DNA from: an uncultured Opitutia bacterium
Lineage (GTDB): Bacteria > Verrucomicrobiota > Verrucomicrobiia > Opitutales > UBA953
NCBI GenBank assembly: GCA_903929325.1
Contig: CAIYUD010000114.1
Span: 1 to 23,649 of the forward strand
DNA length: 23,649 nucleotides
Reading direction: 5' to 3'
Positions 15,047 to 23,077 of the stretch are shown one piece after another (within the stretch, counting starts at the first letter, position 1; the number at the start of each line of letters is the position of its first letter). The position numbers were made by a program, and so were the translations under genes. A model generated the notes under the pieces. It did no database searches and had not been told where the DNA came from. It saw only the letters and a list, made by a program, of their open reading frames with translations.

Positions 15047-17371
15047 TTAGAACGTCAGCGCTGTCGGCTTGAGTGGCTCAACCTCAAACGTGCGGACTTT
15101 ATCACCGAGCCGCAGAGAGATGCGGTGGTAATTTGCCTTCACGACTAAGTCACGGATAGCGATGGTGCCGTCGGCTTGTCTCTCCCAGGCGAAGGCCAGT
15201 TCGCATCCGCCACGAGCCTCCGCTACGATACCACGCACGCGCCCCTTCTTCCATGACGTTGGGAGGGCTGGCACGAGTTCAATTGTCTCGCCGTCATACT
15301 GTACGAGTAGTTCGCAGATTGCTGCGGTACCGCCGAAGTTGCCATCGATTTGGAAAGGAGGATGTTCACAAAGTAAGTTGGGGTCACCGCGGCCAATGAG
15401 CAGGCGGAGTAACTTGGCGGCACGATCGCCGTCATGAAGACGCGCCCAGAAGCACGCCTTCCACGCCATCGACCAACCTGTCGAGGCATCGGTACGCTTT
15501 TCGAGCGTCGCGCGTGCGGCCGCTGCGAGCTCTGGTGTCTGGTGTACGCTGATGAGGTGACCTGGATAAAGTCCCCAGAGGTGTGAAACGTGACGGTGAT
15601 GTGGCTCAGGTTCATCGTAGGGTTCGAGCCACTCTTGAAGTCGCCCATCCGGAGCGACGGTCATTTTGGCAAGGCGCCGACGCGTCTCTTCCCAGGTTTT
15701 GCGTTCATCGGCATCGAGATTCAGTACGATGGATAGCCAGCAAGCGGCGGTGAGCGTTGCCTCAACCACCTGTTGATCCATGGTCGCCCCGAGGCACATC
15801 TTATGGACCTCGCCGTTGGGCAGGCGGTAAGCGTTTTCAGGTGAGCTCGACGGTGCTGTGACCAAGCCTCGACCCGGTAATTCTACAAGTGTGTCTTGGT
15901 AGAAGCGTGCTGCGCCGCGAATGACCGGGTATGCCTGCTTATAGAAGGCATCGTCATACGTATAACAGAGGTGCCGAACTAAGTCAGTTGCGAGCCAGCC
16001 GTTGACTGCAGGGAGAAGTGTCCAGCCCGCACTGCCAGGATCTCCTGGAGCCGCCACCGCCCATGCATTTGAGGATATTCCGCCCTGCCAGCCGCGCGCA
16101 TGAAAATACTGTTTTGCATAAGCCTCCCCGCTTTTCGCCATCGCAAAAATATAACGGTGATAAGGCGCTGCGTGATCAGCGAGGTTGGTGGGGTGCGCCG
16201 GCCAATAATTCATCTGCACATTAATATTGGTGTGGTAGTCTGCGTTCCAGGGTGGCGTGTATTCCTCAGCCCAGAGTCCTTGGAGGTTGGCGGGCAGGGC
16301 GCTGTCGGGTGCGGATGAGCCGACGAGCAAGTGACGTCCAAACTGCGCGTAGGTCGCAATTAGGTCGGGGTCATCTTCGCCTTTTTTTATACGAGCGACG
16401 CGTTCTGGCGTACTCAGCGCAAGTACCTCGGGCGGCGTACCTTCAATTTCTAAACTGAAGCGCGACATCGGCTCACGGGCTTGTCCGCCGAGCACCGCAA
16501 TTGCGAGGTCAGCACCCTTGTCTTTATCTGGCAACGCTCGGTCGAGGTCCGCTTTAGCTTTGGCTGCCGGATCTGTTTCGGTAAATGAGGTGCGAACGGC
16601 AAACGCGACGACGGTGCGTCCACGCACCCCTTTAAGAATGATGCCGCTGGGCTGGATATCGCAGCTCGTTGCTTCGGCACGAACCCGAAGGCGTGCATGG
16701 TAGCGAACGCCAGGCTTATCAACATCGTTAGACGGAAGTTGGCCTTCCATGATAAGGTCTTCGCCTTCAATACGCATTGCCGCATTTTCTTTACGCGAAA
16801 GCTTGAACGTGAAGTCGTAAGGGCCCTCCGCGTCTTCAACCAGTGCCAAGACATTGGGCGATTTTAACGTTTGGACGGTTCGTTGATGATTGCCCGATTG
16901 AATGGTGGTCGCGCCAGTTCCGAGGTTAAGCGTACGGCGGTAATTGCCTGAGGTCGGCTGCGCTTGGGTGAAAACTAGATCAAGCGATCCGAGTGTTTGG
17001 TAGCACCCAAAAGTCATCTTAGGGCCCCGTCCACGTGTCATCCCCCATTCTTTAGCCGTCAAAGTGTTCTCCGCTAATTTCTCTGCTTCAGTAATTTTCC
17101 CGGCGAGGAGTAACTCGGTGACCTTCTTCCAGTCCGCATAAGCGTCTTCGCGGAGCGGGCTGGCCGCAGAACCCGACCATAGGGTTTGTTCATTCAGTAC
17201 GATATGTTCTGTTTCTAAGTTTCCCCATACCATCGCCCCGAGTCGGCCGTTGCCGATAAGGCAGGATTCATGGAATGACTTGGCTGGGGCACTAAAAACC
17301 AGCTCAGGCAGCGCTTCGCGGGCACAAACGCCTATCCAGGCGAAGGGAAGGGCAAGAAGAAGGCGGGGCAT
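15047..17371 (-). CDS. Secreted glycoside hydrolase family 95 alpha-L-fucosidase
   Basis: An exported inverting alpha-fucosidase-type enzyme, 774 residues. A short signal peptide (about 1-19, RLLLALPFAWIGVCA) leads into the family N-terminal beta-sandwich, marked by AKSFHESCLIGNGRLGAMVWG and LNEQTLWSG. The (alpha/alpha)6 barrel holds NLQGLWAEEY and WNADYHTNINVQMNYWPA (375 onward). By comparison with the bifidobacterial AfcA enzyme, Asn382 and Asn384 should activate the water, Glu512 in SSSPEN is the likely acid, and Asp676 in QIDGNFGG is the third key residue. The mapping is by motif, not alignment. The family mainly removes alpha-1,2-fucose, but some members act on alpha-L-galactose in plant and algal glycans. 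It stands alone on this strand, converging on dnaE and diverging from tyrS. Confidence 0.92.
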   Translation of the reverse strand: MPRLLLALPFAWIGVCAREALPELVFSAPAKSFHESCLIGNGRLGAMVWGNLETEHIVLNEQTLWSGSAASPLREDAYADWKKVTELLLAGKITEAEKLAENTLTAKEWGMTRGRGPKMTFGCYQTLGSLDLVFTQAQPTSGNYRRTLNLGTGATTIQSGNHQRTVQTLKSPNVLALVEDAEGPYDFTFKLSRKENAAMRIEGEDLIMEGQLPSNDVDKPGVRYHARLRVRAEATSCDIQPSGIILKGVRGRTVVAFAVRTSFTETDPAAKAKADLDRALPDKDKGADLAIAVLGGQAREPMSRFSLEIEGTPPEVLALSTPERVARIKKGEDDPDLIATYAQFGRHLLVGSSAPDSALPANLQGLWAEEYTPPWNADYHTNINVQMNYWPAHPTNLADHAAPYHRYIFAMAKSGEAYAKQYFHARGWQGGISSNAWAVAAPGDPGSAGWTLLPAVNGWLATDLVRHLCYTYDDAFYKQAYPVIRGAARFYQDTLVELPGRGLVTAPSSSPENAYRLPNGEVHKMCLGATMDQQVVEATLTAACWLSIVLNLDADERKTWEETRRRLAKMTVAPDGRLQEWLEPYDEPEPHHRHVSHLWGLYPGHLISVHQTPELAAAARATLEKRTDASTGWSMAWKACFWARLHDGDRAAKLLRLLIGRGDPNLLCEHPPFQIDGNFGGTAAICELLVQYDGETIELVPALPTSWKKGRVRGIVAEARGGCELAFAWERQADGTIAIRDLVVKANYHRISLRLGDKVRTFEVEPLKPTALTF

Positions 17372-17450
17372 GGTTTAAAGACAGGCAGGAAGGGGCACGG
17401 TTCACGCTTTTTGCCTTTTCCCTTAGCCCGCAAACGAGGACAGTTAAGCC
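17372..17450. promoter_or_regulatory. Divergent gap between the GH95 gene and tyrS
   Basis: These 79 bases separate two genes read in opposite directions and should carry a promoter for each. No confident -35/-10 elements or T-box-like leader were seen; the gap is too short for a T-box upstream of tyrS. Confidence 0.35.
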
Positions 17451-18641
17451 ATGTCGCCAGCCGACCAAGTAGCCCGCATTAAAGCCCGCACCGAAAGGGT
17501 CATCGGGGAGGATGCTCTTTTGGAGCGTTTAAAGGCTGGTAAGAAGTTGCGCGTAAAGCTCGGCGTCGACCCAACACGCCCTGATTTAACTTTCGGGCAT
17601 ATGGTATGCCTAAACAAGTTACGCGAGTTTCAGGATCTCGGACACCAAGCCGTACTCGTGATAGGGGATTTCACGACGCGCGTGGGCGACCCCACCGGAC
17701 GTTCTTCTGCGCGGCCGGTGCTGACGCCGGAAGAGATTGCTGCCAATGCAGCGACCTACCTCGATCAAGCTTACCGCATTCTTGATAAGTCAAAAACAGA
17801 AGTTCGCCCGAACGGTGACTGGTTTGGTAAGATGTCGTTCCTCGATGCCATTCAGCTCTGCCGACATATGACAGTGCAGCAGATGCTTGCGCGCGAAGAT
17901 TTTTCGAAGCGCCACGCATCCAATTCTCCGATCTCACTCGTCGAGTTTCTTTACCCATTATTGCAGGGCCACGATTCCGTTGAATTGCGTTCCGACATTG
18001 AGATTGGTGGCAGTGACCAGCTTTTCAACATGCTCGTCGGTCGCGATCTTCAAGAGAAGGCCGGCCAGCCACCTCAAGCCATTCTCACGATGCCATTGTT
18101 GGTGGGATTAGATGGAGAAAAGAAGATGTCGAAATCCCTCGGCAACTACATCGCCTTTAATGACACAGCGAAAGATATCTTTGGTAAAGTAATGTCGGTG
18201 CCTGATGTTACTATGTGGACTTATTACAGGCTATTGCTGGGCGTTGATGATGCTGAGATTACCCGTCGGCAAAGCGAACATCCCATGGAAATGAAAAAGC
18301 AGTTGGCGGCCGCCCTCACTGCCAAGTTCCATGGTGCTGAAGCAGGTGCCCATGAGCGCGCTCAATTCGAAAAAGTTTTCTCTAAAGGCGAAGCCCGCGA
18401 CGACATGCCTGAGTTTGGTTGGGAGCAACTTGCTCCGGGTGCAACCGATGTAGGCGTCGTTGATCTCTTAGCCGCCACCAATCTCTTCCCGTCCAAGAAA
18501 GAAATTATGCGCCTGATTGAAGGTGGAGCTGTTAAAGTGGGTGACACGAAGGTCTCCGATCGAGCTTACCGGGTCACGCGACCCGAGGCTGATTTAGTGA
18601 TACAGGCTGGCAAGCGGACGTTTGTGAAGGTGCGTCCGTGA
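17451..18641 (+). CDS. tyrS: Tyrosyl-tRNA synthetase
   Basis: Attaches tyrosine to tRNA-Tyr. The 396-residue protein has the class I catalytic domain with KLGVDPTRPDLTFGHMV (36-52), GDFTTRVGDPTGRS, the Tyr-binding region and KKMSKSLGN. A C-terminal S4 RNA-binding domain (SKKEIMRLIEGGAVKVGDTKVSD) completes it. Wording of the N-terminal motifs fits the TyrZ-like subgroup. The HIGH motif reads TFGH: Thr47 replaces the first His, which in the Bacillus enzyme (His45) helps stabilise the transition state. The frame is otherwise complete, so this looks like lineage variation, not decay. The stop overlaps the GTG start of the FkbM gene. Confidence 0.96.
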   Translation: MSPADQVARIKARTERVIGEDALLERLKAGKKLRVKLGVDPTRPDLTFGHMVCLNKLREFQDLGHQAVLVIGDFTTRVGDPTGRSSARPVLTPEEIAANAATYLDQAYRILDKSKTEVRPNGDWFGKMSFLDAIQLCRHMTVQQMLAREDFSKRHASNSPISLVEFLYPLLQGHDSVELRSDIEIGGSDQLFNMLVGRDLQEKAGQPPQAILTMPLLVGLDGEKKMSKSLGNYIAFNDTAKDIFGKVMSVPDVTMWTYYRLLLGVDDAEITRRQSEHPMEMKKQLAAALTAKFHGAEAGAHERAQFEKVFSKGEARDDMPEFGWEQLAPGATDVGVVDLLAATNLFPSKKEIMRLIEGGAVKVGDTKVSDRAYRVTRPEADLVIQAGKRTFVKVRP

Positions 18642-19381
18642 AACTTTGGAGTTCTATTTATAAGCGTTGGAGAAAGCTTCGCCTCTTCCTTGGGACCTAC
18701 CCGGATTCTGTGTGTATGGGCGTGCGCGTTCCCGCCAAACTTGTGCCTACGGAAAACCTTCGTCAATCGCTCGACACAAATCAATATGAAGCGGCCGAAG
18801 GATTCCTTGTGCGTGAACATCTTCCATCGGGTGTCACCGTCTTAGAGCTCGGTGCCTGTATGGGAATTATTTCTTCGCTGATTCTTTCGCGAAAACCGAC
18901 CCGATTGGTTTCAGTCGAAGCCCTTCCTAATATGGCCAAGATTGCACGTCGTGTCGTGGCACATAATTATCCTCGAGCGCCATGGGAGTTGGTGATGGGC
19001 GCAGTTGGACCTATAGGCGTAAAAGAGGCTGATTTCTACTGGTGCAATAAATTCTACACGCTTTCAGGCGGCATTGTACCCCGCAAACCAATCCCGTTTT
19101 TGATGCGCGTATCCGTAGTTACTCTCGCCGATCTCATTCAGCGACACTCGATTCCAGTGAATTCTTGGTTAGTGATGGACATTGAAGGCACGGAGCTTGA
19201 GCTCGCTCGGAATCAGGCACCTGCACTCCGCCATTTCGTTGGAATAATCGTGGAGTGCCACGATACTCCTGAGGGTGCCTTTGTTGTCTCGCAGGCGGAA
19301 GTACTCGCGGCACTCGTTGATGCCGGTTTTACAATTATCTGTACGCAAAATGGTACGAGCGTGCTGCGAAGAAATTCATAG
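18638..19381 (+). CDS. FkbM family methyltransferase
   Basis: A 247-residue SAM-dependent methyltransferase of the FkbM type, a family that O-methylates sugars and other secondary-metabolite or glycan groups. Motif I appears as VLELGACMGIISSLIL, followed by the acidic strand end VSVEALP, and the late family motif VMDIEGTELELARN. It lacks a signal peptide. The GTG start shares four bases (GTGA) with the tyrS stop, so it is probably translated from the tyrS message. No functional link to tyrosine charging is evident. Given the surface-glycan genes elsewhere in the window, methylation of a sugar is a reasonable guess, but the acceptor is unknown. Confidence 0.85.
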   Translation: MKLWSSIYKRWRKLRLFLGTYPDSVCMGVRVPAKLVPTENLRQSLDTNQYEAAEGFLVREHLPSGVTVLELGACMGIISSLILSRKPTRLVSVEALPNMAKIARRVVAHNYPRAPWELVMGAVGPIGVKEADFYWCNKFYTLSGGIVPRKPIPFLMRVSVVTLADLIQRHSIPVNSWLVMDIEGTELELARNQAPALRHFVGIIVECHDTPEGAFVVSQAEVLAALVDAGFTIICTQNGTSVLRRNS

Positions 19382-19498
19382 ATTTTGCCTATTACTAAAG
19401 CGCTAGAAAGCCCGTTAATTATAGGTGGTAGGTCTGTTCTATGGACTTGATTCCCTTTGGCTCGCCCAAGAGAGGTTAATTGTTTTAGGGTTTATATT

Positions 19499-20878
19499 AT
19501 GGATTTCGTTAAAGAGCTTCTCGAATACGTCCGCCACGCGAGCGTTTCTACCGATCCCGCTTTTGCCAATGGGATGAATGGGGCGCGCGAGAAGGCTTGC
19601 GACTTGCTACGTCGTGCCGGCCTTGAGGTCGAAGTCGTGCCAACGCCCTTACACCCGATTATTCTGGGTCGACGTAAAGGGCCTGCCGAATGGCCGCACG
19701 TTGTGCTCTACGGACATTACGATGTGCAGCCTGCTGAGCCGTTAGACCTTTGGACGACCCCAGCCTTCGAGCCTGTTGTTCGCGATGGCCGTATTTGGGG
19801 CCGCGGTACAGCTGACAATAAAGGCCCACACCTTGTCGCCATCGTGGCACTTGCCCGGCTCTTAGCGCGTCATCCCAATCTCCCTTTGCGCATCACGTTC
19901 TTAATTGAAGGTGAAGAAGAAATCGGCTCACCGTCTTTCCCGGCATTCCTTCAGGCTTATAAACAAGAACTCTCGGAAGCCGACTGCGTTATCCTTTCCG
20001 ACACCGCCAGTCCTTCCGCGGACCAAATCGCAATTACCACTGCTTTGCGCGGAATTGTCGGAATGGAAGTTCGTCTGGTTGGACCACAATTCGATTTACA
20101 CTCCGGACTGCATGGCGGAGCAGTTTACAATCCTATCCAAGCCCTTGCGGAAATCTGCGCGTCGCTGCATTTGCCTGACAATACCGTGGCCGTCGAAGGT
20201 TTCTATGAAGGCGTTCAGCAGCCTGCAGAATGGGAGCGTGCTGAATTGCGCAAGTTGCCTTTGACCGAAGCACAGTACCTTGCATTCCTGGGCGTTGATT
20301 CTCTACACCCTGCGCCTGGCTTAAGTGGACTTGAGGCTGTGCGCTTCGCGCCGACGCTCGAGTTCAATGGCATTGGTGGCGGTTACCAAGGTAAGGGATC
20401 CAAGACCGTTATCCCGAGCAAGGTCTTTGCGAAAATTACCTGTCGCTTAGTCCCTGGAATGAATCCTGAAGACATTTTAGCAAAAGCATCTGCAGCCATT
20501 CGTGCGCGCGCTCCCAAAGGCGTGAAAGTAGAAATTGAAATCAAACAAGGTAACGCTGCGTACTTTGTGTGTCCGCCAGGACGTCCGAATACGCCGAAAG
20601 GACAAAACCCTGTCCTCGCGCGCGCTTTCGCCGAAACAGAGTGCGCAATCACTGGAGCATTTGGTAAGCCACCCATCTTTGTGCGCGAAGGTGGTAGCGT
20701 CCCGATTATCGAAGATATTCGGAGGGAGACAGGTTTAGATTCCGTGATGATAGGGCTCTTTACCCCTGAATCGAATTTACACGCGCCGGACGAAAATCTG
20801 GACATCGGTATGGCCGAAAAGGCGATTAAAGCCTATGAAAGCCTCTTGGAAGGGGTCGCCAAGGGCGGCCGGAAGTAA
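19499..20878 (+). CDS. M20 family metallopeptidase (CNDP-like dipeptidase)
   Basis: A cytoplasmic two-zinc peptidase, 459 residues. Metal and catalytic residues are in place: His73 and Asp75 in GHYDVQPAEP, Asp106 in GRGTADNKGP, Glu140 and Glu141 in EGEEEIGS, the Asp of LSDTAS, and the late His in SNLHAPDE. The dimerisation (lid) domain with DLHSGLHGGAVYNP lies in the middle. HYDVQPAEPLDLW and ADNKGP place it with the carnosinase-like dipeptidases, not the DapE or ArgE branches. The ATG at 19499 gives a normal family N-terminus (MDFVKELLEYV). An in-frame upstream start adds only unrelated residues. It has its own 117-base leader, so probably its own promoter. Confidence 0.92.
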   Translation: MDFVKELLEYVRHASVSTDPAFANGMNGAREKACDLLRRAGLEVEVVPTPLHPIILGRRKGPAEWPHVVLYGHYDVQPAEPLDLWTTPAFEPVVRDGRIWGRGTADNKGPHLVAIVALARLLARHPNLPLRITFLIEGEEEIGSPSFPAFLQAYKQELSEADCVILSDTASPSADQIAITTALRGIVGMEVRLVGPQFDLHSGLHGGAVYNPIQALAEICASLHLPDNTVAVEGFYEGVQQPAEWERAELRKLPLTEAQYLAFLGVDSLHPAPGLSGLEAVRFAPTLEFNGIGGGYQGKGSKTVIPSKVFAKITCRLVPGMNPEDILAKASAAIRARAPKGVKVEIEIKQGNAAYFVCPPGRPNTPKGQNPVLARAFAETECAITGAFGKPPIFVREGGSVPIIEDIRRETGLDSVMIGLFTPESNLHAPDENLDIGMAEKAIKAYESLLEGVAKGGRK

Positions 20879-20930
20879 GCCCTTCTGCCTTCCACTTTTC
20901 CTTTAAAGACCCTATACCGAAAGCCTTCCC

Positions 20931-21788
20931 ATGGCTGTTTTCCGCAAGCGCACCCACACCCCGACGCCTAAAAAGAAGGACATCGCGGCGGGTCTTTGGA
21001 CTAAATGCCCCGGTACGGGTGAGATGGTCTTCACGAAGGACCTCGAAGCTAACTGGAATGTCTTTCCCAGTGGGTATCACGACCGTCTCGGCGCCGATCG
21101 CCGTATTGAGCTGCTGATTGATAAGGGTACCTGGCGCGAGACGGATGCACGCCTCGTCTCCAAGGACCCCCTGCGTTTCACCGCGGGTGGCTCTTACCCA
21201 GAACGACTCCTCCAGCACCAACGTAAGTCGGGACTCCGCGATTCGGTTGTTTCGGGTACAGGGCTGCTTGATGGCATACCTGTTTCGTTAGCCGTGATGG
21301 ACTTTGGATTCATGGGCGCATCGATGGGATCCGTTGCCGGGGAAAAAGTTACCCGCGCCATTGAGCGCGCGATCAAGGATAAGCGCGCCTGCATTGTTGT
21401 CTGCGCTTCGGGTGGTGCGCGCATGCAAGAAGGTATTCTTTCGTTGATGCAAATGGCAAAGACCTCGGCGGCGCTTGCGCGTCTGCGCGCAGCTGGACTT
21501 CCTTACATCGCGGTACTTACCAATCCAACGATGGCGGGCGTGATGGCAAGTTACGCAACTTTGGGCGACGTTATTGTCGCAGAGCCGCAAGCGCTTATCG
21601 GTTTTGCCGGTGCGCGCGTGATCAAAGAGACCACCAACCAAGATTTACCCGAAGGCTTCCAGACTTCCGAGTTTCTGCTGAAGCGTGGCCTGATTGATAT
21701 GATTGTTTCGCGCAAAGAGATGAAGCCTCGCTTGGCGAGTCTGCTCCGTGCGGTGGGTCCTCGCTCGAAGCCTGCAAAGGCCCGTTAA
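20931..21788 (+). CDS. accD: Acetyl-CoA carboxylase carboxyltransferase subunit beta, zinc ribbon degenerate
   Basis: With AccA it transfers the carboxyl group from carboxybiotin to acetyl-CoA, making malonyl-CoA for fatty acid synthesis. The 285-residue protein has the crotonase-like core with GFMGASMGSVAGEK, ASGGARMQEG, TNPTMAGVMASYA and GFAGARVIKET. The N-terminal zinc ribbon is unusual: normal AccD has four Cys as two CxxC pairs, but here only Cys26 remains. Thr29, Phe45 and Gly48 occupy the other positions, although the flanking WTKC and the following RIELLID are normal, so alignment is not in doubt. Zinc is therefore probably not bound. folC follows after 17 bases, the same order as in E. 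coli. Confidence 0.95.
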   Translation: MAVFRKRTHTPTPKKKDIAAGLWTKCPGTGEMVFTKDLEANWNVFPSGYHDRLGADRRIELLIDKGTWRETDARLVSKDPLRFTAGGSYPERLLQHQRKSGLRDSVVSGTGLLDGIPVSLAVMDFGFMGASMGSVAGEKVTRAIERAIKDKRACIVVCASGGARMQEGILSLMQMAKTSAALARLRAAGLPYIAVLTNPTMAGVMASYATLGDVIVAEPQALIGFAGARVIKETTNQDLPEGFQTSEFLLKRGLIDMIVSRKEMKPRLASLLRAVGPRSKPAKAR

Positions 21789-21805
21789 GGTAATCGGCGC
21801 TGCCG

Positions 21806-23077
21806 ATGAACTCTCCTGCTGCCACGCTCGCCTGGCTAACCAATCTCCGGGCTGGTGGGTCGCGGCTGGGTATCGAGCGTATGCGCGCGTTGATGGACCG
21901 ACTGCAGCACCCGGAGCTAACGACGCCGTGCATTCATGTTGCAGGCACCAATGGCAAAGGGTCCACGTGTGCGATGTTGGAAGCCATTCAGCGCAAAGCA
22001 GGCGGTCGTTCAACAGGGCTTTATACAAGCCCACATCTCATTCATCTCGGAGAGCGCATTCAGCACAACCGTCGATTGCTTACCGACGCTTCGATTGTCG
22101 AACGCGTTGCGGCATTACGAGACACGGTCGAAGCAATCCATCGAGAAGCTCCTGACCTCGCGCCGACATTTTTTGAACTCATGACCTGCATGGCCTTTCA
22201 GGCCTTCGCAGAATGGGAAGTAGACATCGCCATTCTCGAAACAGGACTCGGCGGGAGGCTGGACGCGACAAATGTTTGTAATCCCCTCGTCACTGTAATC
22301 ACGAGCATCGGTTTAGATCATGAAGAATATTTGGGAAATTCTATTGAATCAATTGCTGCAGAAAAAGCCGGCATCCTGAAGCCCGGTGTCCCTTGCGTTT
22401 TGGGTGAGTTGCCGTCGGAAGCTGAGATGGTTATCCGCGCCCGCGCCCATGAGCTTGGCGTAAAGGTGTATACTGTCCGTGAGCGATTTGGGGAAAATTT
22501 ACCGAAGACCAATCTTGAAGGTAGGCACCAGGCCGTGAACGCAGGCTGCGCCTTGCTGGCTTCTGAGATTCTTAGCCAAAAATTACCATTCGATCCTGCG
22601 CTCGCCGAGCAAGCCCTCCAGTCTGTCGAATGGCATGCGCGCTGGCAGCGAGTTAGCCTGTCCGATGGGCGCAAACTGATTATCGATGCCTCTCATAATG
22701 AAGAAGGCGTACGGTCGCTCGAGCCACTTTTAGCCGGACTACATTCACCAACGGTGATCGTCGGAGCTACCGGGTTAGCACGTGCCTTGCCCTTGTTGCA
22801 GTGCGTCGCTCGTTATGCAGGCGCGCTACATTTAGTTGAGCCCGCCAACGAACGGGCGCTTTCACACGCTCAACTTGCTGAATTACTGCCTCCCCTCAAG
22901 ATCCCTGTCCACCGCTCAAAGGTCAGTGAACTCTTCCCAGCGAAAAATCAATGCTTAGCCCAGGGTGATACGGTATTGGTCGTAGGATCGCTTTACCTCG
23001 CCGGTGAAGTGCTCGCTCGGCTTTCAGGCGAGATGCCTTCAGTGAATTGGCAAGATCGCCTCACGCCTTCACGCTAA
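21806..23077 (+). CDS. folC: Folylpolyglutamate synthase / dihydrofolate synthase
   Basis: Adds glutamate to dihydropteroate and to reduced folates, retaining folate in the cell. At 423 residues it is the usual length. The ATP-binding P-loop AGTNGKGST is at 46-54, SPHLIHLGERI follows in the folate-binding loop, ILETGLGGRLDATN is the family signature, and IDASHNEEG stands for the C-terminal DGAHN motif. It lies 17 bases after accD and probably shares its message. The stop overlaps the start of the pseudouridine synthase gene (TAATG). Whether it has both activities or only one cannot be told from motifs. Confidence 0.94.
   Translation: MNSPAATLAWLTNLRAGGSRLGIERMRALMDRLQHPELTTPCIHVAGTNGKGSTCAMLEAIQRKAGGRSTGLYTSPHLIHLGERIQHNRRLLTDASIVERVAALRDTVEAIHREAPDLAPTFFELMTCMAFQAFAEWEVDIAILETGLGGRLDATNVCNPLVTVITSIGLDHEEYLGNSIESIAAEKAGILKPGVPCVLGELPSEAEMVIRARAHELGVKVYTVRERFGENLPKTNLEGRHQAVNAGCALLASEILSQKLPFDPALAEQALQSVEWHARWQRVSLSDGRKLIIDASHNEEGVRSLEPLLAGLHSPTVIVGATGLARALPLLQCVARYAGALHLVEPANERALSHAQLAELLPPLKIPVHRSKVSELFPAKNQCLAQGDTVLVVGSLYLAGEVLARLSGEMPSVNWQDRLTPSR

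Noticed and set aside
15223..15648. Second minus-strand frame inside the GH95 gene (141 residues)
   Set aside because: It lies in an alternative frame of a gene whose own frame carries intact catalytic motifs; no sign of a frameshift.
21622..22155. Frames crossing the accD-folC junction on both strands
   Set aside because: They span two well-supported genes in other frames and match nothing recognisable.
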